A stretch of DNA of 64,000 nt. It comes from Methylopila jiangsuensis (GTDB lineage: Bacteria; Pseudomonadota; Alphaproteobacteria; Rhizobiales; Methylopilaceae). Under the pieces are notes generated by a model. It was not told the DNA's origin, did not search any database, and saw only the letters and a list, made by a program, of their open reading frames with translations. Positions within the stretch are counted from its first letter, which is position 1, and each line of letters opens with the position of its first letter. The stretch spans positions 868,001-932,000 of the forward strand of contig NZ_BSFK01000005.1 of assembly GCF_027922305.1 (NCBI RefSeq). The letters are read 5' to 3'. This document shows, one piece after another, positions 42,048 to 50,768 of the stretch. Made by a program: the position numbers and the translations under genes.

Positions 42048-42237
42048 GCGCGTCGCGGCTGATGCATGGCGAACACAGTCTTCGCGCTCGGCGTCGTAAA
42101 GCCAAATTCATTCAAGACCGCGCCTCGTCCCGAACTTTTAGTGGCCAAACGAAGGCGGTCAAGACTCAACGGATTAGCTTTGATTGTATTAATTCTAATC
42201 TAGAGAGTTCTGCCTGCGCTTGACGCGATTAGGGCGA
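42048..42237. promoter_or_regulatory. Divergent araC / TonB receptor promoter region
   Basis: AT-rich core at about 42170-42206 (TTTGATTGTATTAATTC) in GC-rich flanks, including TGATTGTA shared with the mqo upstream region. Likely bound by the AraC protein and/or an iron regulator; no consensus is matched exactly. Confidence 0.45.
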
Positions 42238-44475
42238 GTGAGACCTCAAGTGATCTACAAGTCGGGACTGAACGCGGCCCTGCTGGCCGGAGTGGCGCTT
42301 GCCGTGATCGTGCAGGCCGATCGCGCTGCGGCGCAGCAAGCCGGCGTCACGCAGCTGGAGGCGATCGAGGTCGAAGGCCGCGGCTCGTCCAGCACGGGCG
42401 CGAGCGCGGGCGACGGCGTCGCCCCGGTGCAGGGCTGGGCGCCGGTGGCGACCACCACTGGCGCGAAGACCGACACCGCGCTGAAGCTCGTGCCGCAGTC
42501 GATCGGCGTGGTCGGCCGCCAGCAGATGGACGATCTCGGCGCCCAGAAGGCCGACGAGGCGGTGCGCTATTCGGCTGGCGTGTTCGCCCAGCCCTTCGGC
42601 GAGGACAGCGACACCAACTGGTTCTACATCCGCGGCTTCGACGCCACCCAGACCGGCGTCTACCGCGACGGCATGCAGCTCTACAACTACGCCTTCGGCA
42701 ACTTCTACCAGGACTCCTATCTTTTGGAGCGCGTCGAAGTGCTGCGCGGCGCCTCGTCCTCGCTTTACGGCGGCGGAAACGTTGGCGGCATCATCAATTA
42801 CGTCAGCAAGCGCCCGCTCGACCATGACTTCAGCCAGATCGAGGTCGGCATCGACAACTACCCGACCGGTTACGGCGCGTTCGACATCAACCGGGTGGTT
42901 CCGAACGGCGTCGAGAGCAAGCTCGGCGCGCTGCCGCCGGTCTGGAAGTATCGCGTCACCGGAAAGCTCGAAGGCGGCGACGGCTATGCGAAGCACGAGG
43001 ACGGCATCCGCGGCGTCATCCAGGGCGCCGCGACCTATTCGCCCGACGCCGGCACCGATTTCACCTTCTACGCCAATTACCAGCACGTCGATCAGAAGCA
43101 CGGCGGCGGCGACTTCCTGCCCTATTACGGCAGCGTGAAGAATGCGACTTCCGTGGACGGCACGATCAATCTCGGCCGGATCGGGCGTCGGAGCAATTTC
43201 TCGGATCCGGATTTCGACCGCTACGACCGTCGGCAGGCCATGGTCGGCTACGACCTGAGGCACGACGTCAACGACACGTGGACGTTCAACTCGAAGGCGC
43301 GCTTCGCCTACGCCGACCTGAAGGAAGCTCTGGTCTATCCGTTTGGTTGGGGCTTCGCCGACAGGCCAAGCGCCGGCAACACCACGCTGTCGCCGATTCC
43401 GTTCAACCATGCCACCAAGGCTTACAGCTTCACCGCCGACAACAGCGTCGTCGGCAAATTTCAGACTGGCGGCCTAGACCACACCCTGCTGTTCGGCATC
43501 GATTACAAGTTCTACAGGATCGACGAAGTCCAGTCGTCGTTCGGCTCGCCTTATCTTGACGAAAAGACGACGCTGAATCAGGCTGGCGTCTATATTCAGG
43601 ACCAGATCCGCTTCGGCGGCGGCTGGATCGCGACCCTCAACGGCCGCTATGATCGCGCCTGGCTCGACGGTGACTATGACCCGTTGCCTTTCGACACCGG
43701 CGCGGACGTCAGCTACAATAAGGGTCGCTTCAGCGGGCGCGCGGGTCTCGGCTACGAATTCGCCAACGGCCTTGTCCCTTACGTCAGCGTCGCAAGCGTG
43801 TTCAATCCGCTCGTCCAGACCAACAACATCCAGAACGCACGCGGCGTGACGATCGGCCGCGAGCCTTTCAAACCGGAAACCGGCATCCAGTATGAAGCCG
43901 GCGTTAAGTACGCCCCAACCTGGTTCAACGGACTGTTCACCGCTGCGGTGTTCGACCTCAAGAAGGAGAACGTCGTCTCCGGCGTGACTTCGGCCACTTC
44001 GGTTCAGACACAGCTCGGCGAGGTGCGCTCGCGCGGCGTGGAGTTCGAGGCGCAGGCGAACCTCACCGAAAACTGGAAGTTCATCGGCGCGTTCACGGCT
44101 TACGAGCTGAAGATCCTGAAGGGCGTTTCCACCACGGGGCAGGATCTGAAGGGCGAGCAGCCGTTCCTTGTTCCCGAAATCATTGGCTCGGCCTTCCTCG
44201 ACTACACGTTCACGGCGGGGGCGCTGAAGGGCGTCAGCCTCGGCGGCGGCGTGCGCTATCTCGGCAAGTCGGAGGCCACCGAGCCGAACACCGTAAAGGT
44301 GCCCGACGCCACCCTGTTCGACGTCGCCGCGCGCTACGAATGGGACGCCTACAAGGTCAGCCTCAACGTGACGAACCTGTTCGACAAGCGCTACGTGTCC
44401 GGCTGCCAGGGCATCACGGTCTGCTCTTACGGCGAGGGCCGCAGGGCGCTGCTGAAGGCGAGCTATACGTGGTGA
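42238..44475 (+). CDS. TonB-dependent siderophore receptor (ferrichrome-type)
   Basis: About 745 aa outer-membrane receptor. A signal peptide ends ADRAAAQQ; the plug follows with TALKLVPQSIGVVGRQQMDD (PQS motif), NWFYIRGFD, and LERVEVLRGASSSLYGGGNVGGIINYVSKRP. The 22-strand barrel ends NVTNLFDKRYVSGCQGITVCSYGEGRRALLKASYTW in part, the TonB-box-family terminal aromatic, and the C-terminal Cys pair seen in FhuA/FoxA-like receptors. No ATG fits: starts TTG 42220, GTG 42238 and GTG 42250 are possible; 42238 has AGGG close upstream. It overlaps the next gene region and begins the receptor-binding protein-permease unit. Confidence 0.9.
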   Translation: MRPQVIYKSGLNAALLAGVALAVIVQADRAAAQQAGVTQLEAIEVEGRGSSSTGASAGDGVAPVQGWAPVATTTGAKTDTALKLVPQSIGVVGRQQMDDLGAQKADEAVRYSAGVFAQPFGEDSDTNWFYIRGFDATQTGVYRDGMQLYNYAFGNFYQDSYLLERVEVLRGASSSLYGGGNVGGIINYVSKRPLDHDFSQIEVGIDNYPTGYGAFDINRVVPNGVESKLGALPPVWKYRVTGKLEGGDGYAKHEDGIRGVIQGAATYSPDAGTDFTFYANYQHVDQKHGGGDFLPYYGSVKNATSVDGTINLGRIGRRSNFSDPDFDRYDRRQAMVGYDLRHDVNDTWTFNSKARFAYADLKEALVYPFGWGFADRPSAGNTTLSPIPFNHATKAYSFTADNSVVGKFQTGGLDHTLLFGIDYKFYRIDEVQSSFGSPYLDEKTTLNQAGVYIQDQIRFGGGWIATLNGRYDRAWLDGDYDPLPFDTGADVSYNKGRFSGRAGLGYEFANGLVPYVSVASVFNPLVQTNNIQNARGVTIGREPFKPETGIQYEAGVKYAPTWFNGLFTAAVFDLKKENVVSGVTSATSVQTQLGEVRSRGVEFEAQANLTENWKFIGAFTAYELKILKGVSTTGQDLKGEQPFLVPEIIGSAFLDYTFTAGALKGVSLGGGVRYLGKSEATEPNTVKVPDATLFDVAARYEWDAYKVSLNVTNLFDKRYVSGCQGITVCSYGEGRRALLKASYTW

Positions 44476-44522
44476 TCCACGACCGGGCGGCGGGCGCCAC
44501 AGCCCGCCGCAGGACTTCGGAT

Positions 44523-45392
44523 ATGTCGCGCCGCGGCCTCCTGATCGGGGCCGCGGCGTTCGGCGTGACGGGCGCCGGCGCCGCGCGCGCCCTCTCCCCC
44601 GCCCCGAGGGTCGCCGCCGTCGACTGGGCGATGCTCGAAACCACGCTGGCGCTGGGCGTGGTTCCCGTTGCGGCGACGGAGCTGATCCTGTTCCGCAAGG
44701 CGGCGGTGGAGCCGCCGGTCCCCGGTCAGGTGGCGGACCTCGGCCTGCGCGGGTCCATAAGCTACGAGCGCCTGCTGGCGGCGCGGCCGGACCTGATCCT
44801 GATCTCGCCCTGGTACGAGGCCCGGCGCGGCGCGCTGTCCCGGATCGCGCCGGTGGAGAGCTACGCCATCTACGGGCGGACGGAGCCGCCGTACGACGCC
44901 TCCGTTCGTGCGACGGCGCGGCTTGGAGCGCGGCTCGGCCGCCCGGACGCGGCGGCGCAGGCGATCGCGCGCGCGGAAGAGGCGCTCGACGCCGCCCGCG
45001 CCGCGCTGGCGCATCTCCGGGGACGGCAGGTTCTGGTGATGAACCTCGGCGACAGCCGGCATTTCCGCGCCTTCGGCGCCGACAGCCTGTTCGGCGACAT
45101 GATCGGGCGTCTGGGGCTGAAGCCCGCATGGGCGGCGCCGACGCGTTTCGGCGCCTATCCGACCGTGGGCGTCGAGGCGCTGGCGGCCATGCCGGAGGCG
45201 ATCGTGGTCAATGTGGGGCCGACGCCGCCGTCCGCGCTGGCCGGCGTGCGCGACAGCCCGCTCTGGCGCGCCCTGCCCCCGATCGCCGAAGGCCGCTTCG
45301 TCTCGCTTCCGCCGGTGAACCCCTACGGCGCGCTGCCGGCGGCGCAGCGTTTCGCACGGCTTCTGACCGACAGCCTCTCGGGCGTCGCCTGA
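44523..45392 (+). CDS. fhuD: Siderophore ABC transporter substrate-binding protein (FhuD-like)
   Basis: 289 aa periplasmic binding protein. The N-terminus MSRRGLLIGAAAFGVTGAG is a twin-arginine signal, as in E. coli FhuD. VDWAMLETTLALGVVPVAATE, YERLLAARPDLILISPW and QVLVMNLGDSRHFRAFGADSLFGDMI (in part) are FhuD/PBP-II features. ATG 44523 has AGGA 9-10 nt upstream; GTG 44472 overlapping the receptor stop is an alternative. Its stop overlaps the permease start (TGATG). Confidence 0.9.
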   Translation: MSRRGLLIGAAAFGVTGAGAARALSPAPRVAAVDWAMLETTLALGVVPVAATELILFRKAAVEPPVPGQVADLGLRGSISYERLLAARPDLILISPWYEARRGALSRIAPVESYAIYGRTEPPYDASVRATARLGARLGRPDAAAQAIARAEEALDAARAALAHLRGRQVLVMNLGDSRHFRAFGADSLFGDMIGRLGLKPAWAAPTRFGAYPTVGVEALAAMPEAIVVNVGPTPPSALAGVRDSPLWRALPPIAEGRFVSLPPVNPYGALPAAQRFARLLTDSLSGVA

Positions 45393-47323
45393 TGCCGGAC
45401 GCCGCCGCGCGCCGCCTGCGGCCGCTTCTGCTCTGGACCGCGCTCGCCGGCCTCGCGGCGGCGCTGTCGCTCGGGCCGATCCTCTCCGGCTTCTCCGGCG
45501 GGCCGGTCGATCAGGCGTTCCTGCTCTACAGCGCACTGCCCCGCAGCGTGGTGGCGCTGCTGGCCGGGGCCGCGCTGGGGCTGTCCGGGGCGCTTTTGCA
45601 GCAGGCGCTCGACAACCCGCTGGCGGAGCCGTCCACGCTCGGCGTCTTCGCCGGGGCGCAGCTCGCGCTCGGGCTGACGGCGGCCTTCGCGCCGGAGCTC
45701 GGAAGCCTCGGCCGGGAGGGCGCGGCTTTTCTCGGCGGCGCGGCGGCTGCGGCGCTGGTGCTCGCGCTCGGCTGGCGGCGCAAGCTCGATCCGGTGACGG
45801 TGGTGCTGTGCGGCATGGTGGTGGCCATGGTGGCGAGCTCGCTCACCGCGGCGCTGATCCTCGCCCGCGGCGACTACCTGTTCGCGCTGCTGATCTGGGG
45901 CGGCGGAGCCCTGACCCAGGAGGGCTGGCGGCCGAGCGTCGCGATCGGCGTGGTCCTGCTGCTCGGCGCGCTGGCCTCCGCCGCGCTCGCCCGGCCGCTC
46001 GCCGTGCTGGTGGCGGGCGAGGCGAGCGCCCGCAGTCTCGGCGCCCCCGCCCCCGCGATCCGGATCGCGGCGCTCGGCGTGGGGGTGCTGCTCGCCACGA
46101 CCGTCGCGGCCGAGATCGGCCTGATCGCCTTCGTGGGGCTGGCCGCGCCAACCCTCGCCCGCCTCGGCGGCGCCCGCGGCGCGCGTCAGGTGCTTGCCGC
46201 CGCGCCGGCCATCGGCGCCGTTCTGCTGTGGCTGGCGGACGGGCTGGCGCGGCAGATCGGCTCCGGCGAGGCGATCCCGACCGGAGCCGCCACCGCCGTC
46301 ATCGGCGCGCCGCTGCTGCTGTGGCTGCTGCCGCGCCTGCGCCTCGCCGACCGGCCCGCGGCTGCGAAGCCGTCGCCGCGGCGGAACACGGCCCGCGTCC
46401 TCGCCGTGATGGCCGGCGTGGCCCTCGCGGCGCTGGCCGCGGGGCTGATGGTCGGCCGGGACCCGAGCGGCTGGACCCTCGTCAGCGGCGCCGCCTTCAC
46501 CGAGCTGCTGCCGTTCCGCGCCCCGCGAACGCTCGCGGCGGCCTCCGCCGGGGCCATGCTCGCCGCCGCCGGCGTGATCCTGCAGCGTCTCACCGGAAAC
46601 CCGCTCGCGGGGCCCGAGGTGCTCGGCGTCGGCGCGGGCGCGGGCGTCGGGCTCGCCGTGGTCTATCTCACCGGCGCAGGGGTCTCGCTCAGCCTCCAGA
46701 CAGCGGGCTCCGCGCTCGGCGCGCTCGCCGCGCTCGTGATCCTGCTTGGCGTCTCAGGCCGGACGCTGGGGCCGGAACGCATGCTGCTCGCCGGCGCGGG
46801 CATCTCGGCGCTGTGCCTCGCGGGACTGAACGCGGTGATCGCCACGGGCTCGCTCTCCGCCTTCGCGCTGCTCGCCTGGATGTCCGGCGCGACCGACGCG
46901 GTCGGCCCGCGGGAGGCGATGGCGGCCTGCGCCGCCGCTGTGGCGCTGATCGCCCCGCTTGGCCTGACGCTGCGCTGGCTGGAGACGCTGCAGCTCGGCG
47001 CCGTCACCGCCCGCGCGCTCGGGCTGCGGGTGCGTGCGGCGAGCGCGGCGCTCGCGGGCCTCGCCTCGCTCCTCACAGCCGCCGCCGCCCTGATCGCGGG
47101 CCCCTTGAGCTTCGTCGGCCTGGTGGCGCCGCACCTCGCCCACGCCTCGGGCCTGACCCGCGCCGGCCCGCACCTCGCCGGCGCGGTTCTCGTCGGCGCC
47201 GCGCTGACCGCCATCGCCGACCTGCTGGCCCGCACGCTGATCGCGCCCTACCAGCTTCCGCTCGGCCTGTTCGCCTCGCTGCTCGGCGGCGTCTACCTCA
47301 TGGTCCTCCTGCGGCGGCGGTGA
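45392..47323 (+). CDS. fhuB: Double-length siderophore ABC permease (FhuB-like)
   Basis: 643 aa permease made of two fused FecCD halves, the arrangement of FhuB. Half 1 (~1-325) has LPRSVVALLAGAALGLSGALLQ and NPLAEPSTLGVFAGAQL; half 2 (~350-643) repeats this as APRTLAAASAGAMLAAAGVILQ and NPLAGPEVLGVGAGAGVG. Each half also has the GLIAFVGLAAPTLAR / GPLSFVGLVAPHLAH segment that contacts the ATPase. About 20 membrane helices. Start codon overlaps the fhuD-like stop by one base. Confidence 0.93.
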   Translation: MPDAAARRLRPLLLWTALAGLAAALSLGPILSGFSGGPVDQAFLLYSALPRSVVALLAGAALGLSGALLQQALDNPLAEPSTLGVFAGAQLALGLTAAFAPELGSLGREGAAFLGGAAAAALVLALGWRRKLDPVTVVLCGMVVAMVASSLTAALILARGDYLFALLIWGGGALTQEGWRPSVAIGVVLLLGALASAALARPLAVLVAGEASARSLGAPAPAIRIAALGVGVLLATTVAAEIGLIAFVGLAAPTLARLGGARGARQVLAAAPAIGAVLLWLADGLARQIGSGEAIPTGAATAVIGAPLLLWLLPRLRLADRPAAAKPSPRRNTARVLAVMAGVALAALAAGLMVGRDPSGWTLVSGAAFTELLPFRAPRTLAAASAGAMLAAAGVILQRLTGNPLAGPEVLGVGAGAGVGLAVVYLTGAGVSLSLQTAGSALGALAALVILLGVSGRTLGPERMLLAGAGISALCLAGLNAVIATGSLSAFALLAWMSGATDAVGPREAMAACAAAVALIAPLGLTLRWLETLQLGAVTARALGLRVRAASAALAGLASLLTAAAALIAGPLSFVGLVAPHLAHASGLTRAGPHLAGAVLVGAALTAIADLLARTLIAPYQLPLGLFASLLGGVYLMVLLRRR

Positions 47324-47357
47324 CGGGACGGGGATCCGCCGCCGGCCTCGCGGAGGA

Positions 47358-48341
47358 TCAGTGCGCCTGCGCAGGCTTCGCCTTGCTGAAGCGGCGCACC
47401 AGCGGCGCCAGCGCGTAGCCCACCACGGGAATGGTCGCCGCACCGAGGATCAGTCCCAGCAGGCCGGAGCCCACCGCCGTCACCAGCCATTCCACCGCGC
47501 CGCCGATGGCGGGCGCGAGACGCCCGGCCGCCACCGCCGCGTCGTGGATGACATGCGCCGGCGCGGTCACGCCGTAGACCTCGAGCCCGTGCGCGATGAT
47601 GCCGCCGCCGACCCAGAGCATGGCGGCGGTGCCGAGGATCGCGAGCCCCTTCAGGAACACCGGCATGCCGACCACGAGGCCCCGGCCGATCGCCCGGCCG
47701 AGACCACCGGCGCGCTCGCTCTTGGCCAGCGCGAGGCCCACGTCGTCCGCCTTCACGATCAGCGCCACGGCGCCGTAGACGCCGGCGGTGATGGCGACGC
47801 CGACGCCGATCAGGATCGCCGCCTGCATCCAGAAGTTCGCCTCGGGCACCACCGACAGCGTGATCGCCATGATCTCGGCGGAGAGGATGAAGTCGGTCTT
47901 GACGGCGCTCGCCACGCGCTGGTCCTCCAGCGCCTGCGGGTCCTGAGGCGCGCCGAGCGCCTGCTCGTGGTCGTGGGCCTTGTGCGGCGCGATGGCCTCA
48001 TAGACCTTCTCGGCGCCCTCGTAGCAGAGGTAGAGGCCGCCCAGCATCAGCAGCGGATTGATCGCCCAGGGCGCGAAGGCGCTCAGCGCCAGCGCGATCG
48101 GCGTCAGGATCAGGATCTTGTTCTTCAGCGAGCCCCGCGCGATGCGCCACACGATGGGCAGTTCGCGCGACGCCGCGAAGCCGACGAGATAGCGCGGCGT
48201 CACCGCGGCGTCATCGATCACCACGCCCGCGGCCTTGGCGCCCGCCTTCGCGGCCTGTCCGGCCACATCGTCCAGAGAGGCGGCGGCCACCTTGGCGATG
48301 GCCGCCACGTCGTCCAGAAGCGCGATCAGCCCGATGCTCAT
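47358..48341 (-). CDS. DUF808/YedI-family membrane protein
   Basis: 327 aa. LLDDVAAIAKVAAASLDDVAGQAAKAGAKAAGVVIDDAAVTPRY spans the diagnostic N-terminus; then about six membrane helices (ILTPIALALSAFAPWAINPLLMLGG; AAILIGVGVAITAGVYGAVALI; LAILGTAAMLWVGGGIIAHGL, quoted in part). FILSAEIMAITLSVV is the conserved central helix. Function is unknown in all bacteria. Convergent with the fhuB-like gene. Confidence 0.9.
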   Translation of the reverse strand: MSIGLIALLDDVAAIAKVAAASLDDVAGQAAKAGAKAAGVVIDDAAVTPRYLVGFAASRELPIVWRIARGSLKNKILILTPIALALSAFAPWAINPLLMLGGLYLCYEGAEKVYEAIAPHKAHDHEQALGAPQDPQALEDQRVASAVKTDFILSAEIMAITLSVVPEANFWMQAAILIGVGVAITAGVYGAVALIVKADDVGLALAKSERAGGLGRAIGRGLVVGMPVFLKGLAILGTAAMLWVGGGIIAHGLEVYGVTAPAHVIHDAAVAAGRLAPAIGGAVEWLVTAVGSGLLGLILGAATIPVVGYALAPLVRRFSKAKPAQAH

Positions 48342-48422
48342 GTGGTGGTCCCCCGTGCGCCGACGCCTTCGGCGATGGCCCCGTTATAGGGCGTCGGCGC
48401 GCGAAAGGAGACCGCCGGGACG

Positions 48423-50444
48423 TCAGGCCGCGGCCGCGGTCTCAGGCCTGGCCATGGCGAGCGCCTTCTCCCGCACGATGGCCGCGCGGTTCACCCACCC
48501 CCTGCCGAACGTCTTCCAATCGCTCAACCCGCGGTAGTGGGCGAGCTTGGCGGCATGGAAGGCTTCGATGAGCTTGTCGGGCGGAGCGGCTCCAACGGCG
48601 GCCAGCGTCGCCGGCCCGACCGAGCCGTCCGCCTCGGCGCCCGCCGCCTTCTGCAGCAGCCGTGCGGAGGCCGCGGGCCCGGCGTTGACGGCGAAGTCGA
48701 ACGCCATCAGGTCCACGCCCGCAGGCAGGTCGTCGCAGCGCATCCGGTTCCAGTACAGCGCGCGGTAGATCTCCTTCGCCTGATCGGGCTTGAGCGCCTT
48801 GAGGTCCGCCACGCTGGCTCCGGCGGCGCCGCGCCATTCGGACAGCGTTCTGAGCGTGATCCCGAGGTTGGTCGGGCCGCCATTGTCCTCCGGGTGATCC
48901 GCGAAACCGCCCTCGCGATCGAGGACGAGGCTGACGCAGGCGTCGAAGCGGCTCGCCTTCGGCGCTCCGGCCAACGCCGCGGCGGCCGCGGGCGGCCGCG
49001 GCGACGCGGCGGCCGCCGCCACCACCTCCTTCACGAGCTCCTGGCTGGCGGCGACCGCCTGCGTGGCCTGCTTGGTCTGCTCGATCCGCTCCTGCGAGAC
49101 CGCTTCGTCCTTGTTGCGGGAGCCCTGCGACGACCCCAGCCAAAAGCTCACCACCGTGGAGAAGGCCGCGATCAGCGCGCCGATGACCAGATTGATGATC
49201 TGATAGACGTCGCTGCTCTTGTCGATGCCGAGATATTTTCCAGCGCCGAGCAGCAGGAACAGCGTCACGAAAAACCCGATCGTGACGACATAGGAAATGT
49301 AGACGGGCGCTTTGGCGGCAGGCCCTCCGATCTGCGCGTACTGAACCATCTTCCCGCGCGCGTCCGCCACGTCCTTCAGTTGCGCTTCCAGCCGGTCGTT
49401 GGCCTCCTTGCGCAACGCCGCGTCCTTCGCATCCGCCGCGGCGCGCTCCGCAGCCTCGCGCTCATGGCGCGCCTGCTCCTGCTCGTTCGCGATCTCCGCG
49501 AGCCGGATCCGCAGCGTGGCGGCGAGCTGCGGATCCGCCTCGACCCGCGCCTTCGCGACCTCCGCCTCCGACGCGCCGGTCGTGTCGGCGACGGCGCGCG
49601 CCACCTCGCCCGCGGCGGCGCCGGCCGGATCGCCCGCGATGGTGCGCGCGATCGCCGGCAGCAGCGATGTGGCGAGCGCGATCAGCGGGTTGGCCGCGAC
49701 CACGCTGCGCAGCGCCTGCCCGCCCACGTCGAGGGCGAACTCCAGCAGATTGACGCCGAGCTTCTTCGCCGTGATCTGGCCCACCTCGCCGTCCGTGACG
49801 ACGCCCGCCGCCTGCTGGAACAGGGCGACGGCGTCCATGGTCTTCATCCCGAACACGCCGTCGATGGGGTCCTTGTAGAATCCCTTGTCGCGCAGCGCGG
49901 TCTGGATGCGCTTGACCACCTCCGCCCGCATGTTCGGCGCGTTCACCGCATAGATGACGGAAGGACCTGCGACCGGCGGGACCTCGGCCGGCGTTTCATA
50001 GTCGATCCACGGCACCAGCACGCCCGTGTCCCAGCGGCGCCCCGCGACGCTCCCCCGGGCGACGCCATGCTTGAGGTCCATGGCCTCGATGGTTCCGCCC
50101 TGTCCGTCGCTCAGGGCGATGTGGCCCATCTTGCCCGCCGCCGGCGGGTAGCGCAGCAGAAAGGCGCCTTTGGTCGCGGCCGCCTGCTCGACGGAAATGC
50201 GCTTGCCGCGCCGGGCGACGTCGTCGCGCCACGCGCCGGTGTAGGCGTTGGCGACGGCCGGAGCGACGGCGTTGTCGAGACAGCCGTAAAGCTGTCCGCT
50301 TTCCTGGAACACCAGCCAGGACGCGAACTCCGCGCAGTCCCACGGACCGCCGTAATCGGCGGCGTCCTTCGGAACGTCCACATTCTTGTACGCCTGCCCG
50401 AGATGCTTGCCCGCCCGATTCAGCAGCCCCGCGCCCGTGCCCAT
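48423..50444 (-). CDS. Multi-domain peptidoglycan lysis protein: NlpC/P60-like, PG-binding, holin-like helices, GH108 muramidase
   Basis: 673 aa without a Sec signal. Residues 1-150: cysteine amidase/endopeptidase-like fold with C37 (WDCAEFASWLV) and H108 (MGHIALSDG), E120 possible third residue. 165-235: PG_binding_1-type repeat (VKRIQTALRDKGFYKDPIDG, MDAVALFQQAAGV). 300-365: charged coiled coil. 380-437: two membrane helices as in phage 3TM-type holins (VYISYVVTIGFFVTLFLLLG; IINLVIGALIAAFSTVVSFW). 500-590: GH108 muramidase with catalytic E511 (DREGGFADHPEDNGGPTNLG). 590-660: PG_binding_3. GGGAGGGG precedes the ATG. Looks like a phage lysis cassette fused into one chain; no phage structural genes are nearby. 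Confidence 0.82.
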   Translation of the reverse strand: MGTGAGLLNRAGKHLGQAYKNVDVPKDAADYGGPWDCAEFASWLVFQESGQLYGCLDNAVAPAVANAYTGAWRDDVARRGKRISVEQAAATKGAFLLRYPPAAGKMGHIALSDGQGGTIEAMDLKHGVARGSVAGRRWDTGVLVPWIDYETPAEVPPVAGPSVIYAVNAPNMRAEVVKRIQTALRDKGFYKDPIDGVFGMKTMDAVALFQQAAGVVTDGEVGQITAKKLGVNLLEFALDVGGQALRSVVAANPLIALATSLLPAIARTIAGDPAGAAAGEVARAVADTTGASEAEVAKARVEADPQLAATLRIRLAEIANEQEQARHEREAAERAAADAKDAALRKEANDRLEAQLKDVADARGKMVQYAQIGGPAAKAPVYISYVVTIGFFVTLFLLLGAGKYLGIDKSSDVYQIINLVIGALIAAFSTVVSFWLGSSQGSRNKDEAVSQERIEQTKQATQAVAASQELVKEVVAAAAASPRPPAAAAALAGAPKASRFDACVSLVLDREGGFADHPEDNGGPTNLGITLRTLSEWRGAAGASVADLKALKPDQAKEIYRALYWNRMRCDDLPAGVDLMAFDFAVNAGPAASARLLQKAAGAEADGSVGPATLAAVGAAPPDKLIEAFHAAKLAHYRGLSDWKTFGRGWVNRAAIVREKALAMARPETAAAA

Positions 50445-50768
50445 GCGCCCCTCCCCTCGTGTGGTGACAAGGGACGGTCGATTTGCAACTGCTAGTTGTC
50501 AATACGCATTCATACTACTCTTCAAGGCGCGCCTGCCCGTCAGCGCTCCCTACCCCGCCGCTTGGGAGCGCCGCGCCGACGAACGTTTCTCTGGACGTCA
50601 TCAAATATAATTATTAGATTTCATTTATTATCTTATGTTGCTTATGGGCATCATACTTTTCCAATATTCCTTGCAAGCCTCAGGGAGAATTGCCGGACGC
50701 GCCGATGCCGGCCTAAAAATGGTCAACACGAGTCAAACTCGTGGCGGCATATGTCGGGGGAAACGCTT
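50445..50768. promoter_or_regulatory. Regulatory region upstream of the second TonB receptor
   Basis: 324 nt with no gene. An AT-rich island spans about 50600-50672 (CAAATATAATTATTAG, TTTATTATCTTATG) including palindrome ATAATTAT at 50607-50614. GGGGGA lies 8 nt before the receptor ATG. An iron or metal-responsive operator is plausible but not matched. Confidence 0.4.
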
